Assembly (NCBI RefSeq): GCF_900182655.1
Contig: NZ_FXTC01000001.1
Span: 868,001 to 932,000, forward strand
DNA: 64,000 nucleotides
Source of the DNA: Chryseobacterium rhizoplanae
GTDB taxonomy: Bacteria; Bacteroidota; Bacteroidia; Flavobacteriales; Weeksellaceae
Direction: 5' to 3'
Every line of letters begins with the position of its first letter. The first letter of the stretch is position 1. Below are positions 63,447-64,000 of the stretch, piece after piece. The notes under the pieces were generated by a model. That model was not told where the DNA came from and did not search any database. It worked only from the letters and a program-made list of their open reading frames with translations. The translations under genes were made by a program, and so were the position numbers.

Positions 63447-63793
63447 AAATAAGAATTAAAGACAATTCAGTAAGATTTCGTCTTACGCAGTCGGAGGTTG
63501 CAGAACTAGGAAAGAGTGGAGTCATTTCTAGCTTTACAGAATTTACAGACCGTCCGTTTATTTATACTATCGAAAGAACTGATGATACAGAACTTTCTGC
63601 AGCTTTCATTGAAAATAAAATTGTTCTGAAAATGCCCGGAACAATGATCACAGAATGGATTTCAACAGACAGAGTCGGTTTTGACGGACAATCCGGGCTG
63701 GTGAAAATTTTAATAGAAAAGGATTTTGTATGCATTGATAATACTTTGGAAGATCAAAGCGACAATTATCCTAACCCAAGTTTAAAGTGCTAA
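63443..63793 (+). CDS. DUF7009-like small protein
   Basis: A 116-residue cytoplasmic protein. The start MKIRIKDNSVRFRLTQSEV and the FTEFTDRPFIYTIERTDD and IESTDRV-like segments match a small family (DUF7009) that often accompanies fdhD and YdeP-like genes. Its role is unknown; an accessory function for the oxidoreductase is inferred from position. It overlaps fdhD by 4 nt. Confidence 0.7.
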   Translation: MKIRIKDNSVRFRLTQSEVAELGKSGVISSFTEFTDRPFIYTIERTDDTELSAAFIENKIVLKMPGTMITEWISTDRVGFDGQSGLVKILIEKDFVCIDNTLEDQSDNYPNPSLKC

Positions 63794-63813
63794 ATTTTTT
63801 AAATTAAAAAATC

Positions 63814-64000
63814 ATGGAAAACAGAGATGAATTCAATACAATAAAACAGGACAAATGCCAGCTACCTTCAGCAGAGCCTCCTTATAAACTGCTGGATTTG
63901 AAATTGAAACCACCAAAACTCTGGGCAGCGGGATTTCCGGCTGTTATCCATTCACTGGACCAGCTGGTGCTCAATGCCTCTGTTCTCCGTGGAGGAAGGG
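63814..64000 (+). CDS. FdhF/YdeP family molybdopterin oxidoreductase (start only)
   Basis: The first 62 codons of a gene that runs off the window. The segment KPPKLWAAGFPAVIHSLDQL, followed by LNASVLRGGR, matches the beginning of FdhF/YdeP-type oxidoreductases, which carry a bis-MGD cofactor. It follows fdhD and the DUF7009-like gene by a short gap, so it is probably the client of the cofactor genes upstream. The catalytic part is outside this window. Confidence 0.8.
   Translation, partial: MENRDEFNTIKQDKCQLPSAEPPYKLLDLKLKPPKLWAAGFPAVIHSLDQLVLNASVLRGGR

Noticed and set aside
1..64000. CRISPR array, rRNA operon or complete insertion sequence
   Set aside because: I saw no regularly spaced direct repeats, no rRNA-like blocks and no intact transposase with terminal inverted repeats in the window.

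Overview
The window looks like a chromosomal segment of a Chryseobacterium-type member of the Flavobacteriia (Bacteroidota). The grounds are the AT-rich sequence, Bacteroidota promoters (a TTTG upstream of TAnnTTTG), weak ribosome sites, type IX secretion (T9SS) sorting domains, DUF6443/Rhs proteins, NUMOD4 genes and flavobacterial families throughout. The genus is inferred; there is no rRNA gene in the window to confirm it.

Layout. 0.1-6.4 kb: a DUF4142 lipoprotein, a ferritin-like DUF2383 protein, a TPP riboswitch controlling a PnuC-type transporter plus an acyl-CoA-dehydrogenase-like protein, an orphan lipoprotein, an alpha/beta hydrolase and a PhzF-like isomerase. 6.4-9.2 kb: a Crp/Fnr regulator, then aspartate kinase behind what reads as a complete leader-peptide attenuator. 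9.6-17.4 kb: a MarR-led carotenoid operon (crtI, crtB, SRPBCC, crtZ, lycopene cyclase) that continues into a lipocalin, an extra GTP cyclohydrolase II and an SDR/DUF2867 protein. 17.5-25.6 kb: a second Crp/Fnr gene divergent from a signalling operon (two histidine kinases, two receivers, CheR, CheB) with no chemoreceptor. 25.6-32.0 kb: a small orphan gene, a MarR paralogue, an AraC regulator and a TolC/HlyD/MFS efflux operon.

32.06-61.46 kb is the accessory part. It is bracketed by a 98-nt imperfect direct repeat that contains the 3' end of tRNA-Ala(GGC) and its terminator. The intact tRNA is at the right end. A tRNA fragment, read through by an integrase-like remnant, is at the left end. Inside are two paralogous four-gene cassettes at 33.2-42.7 and 47.6-56.4 kb. 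Each has a T9SS-sorted repeat protein, a large SpvB/TcB-like secreted protein, an Rhs-core protein with a unique C-terminal tip, and a small gene abutting it that looks like immunity. The first tip has possible ADP-ribosyltransferase-like features and the second carries a zinc-protease HExxH motif. A broken NUMOD4 gene or NUMOD4 remnant lies upstream of each cassette. Also inside are a double-glycine-leader microcin-like peptide, remnants of conjugative-element genes, a third Crp/Fnr paralogue, a DUF892 protein, an iron-permease-family protein, a CDF transporter and a TetR-VOC pair with matching operators.

61.9-64.0 kb: a molybdenum-cofactor cluster (moaD, moaE, fdhD, a DUF7009-like gene and the start of an FdhF/YdeP-type molybdopterin oxidoreductase) that runs off the window.

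The two twin Rhs cassettes are the best candidates for an under-described system: a T9SS-linked, split Tc/Rhs-like toxin delivery module with exchangeable tips and immunity genes.
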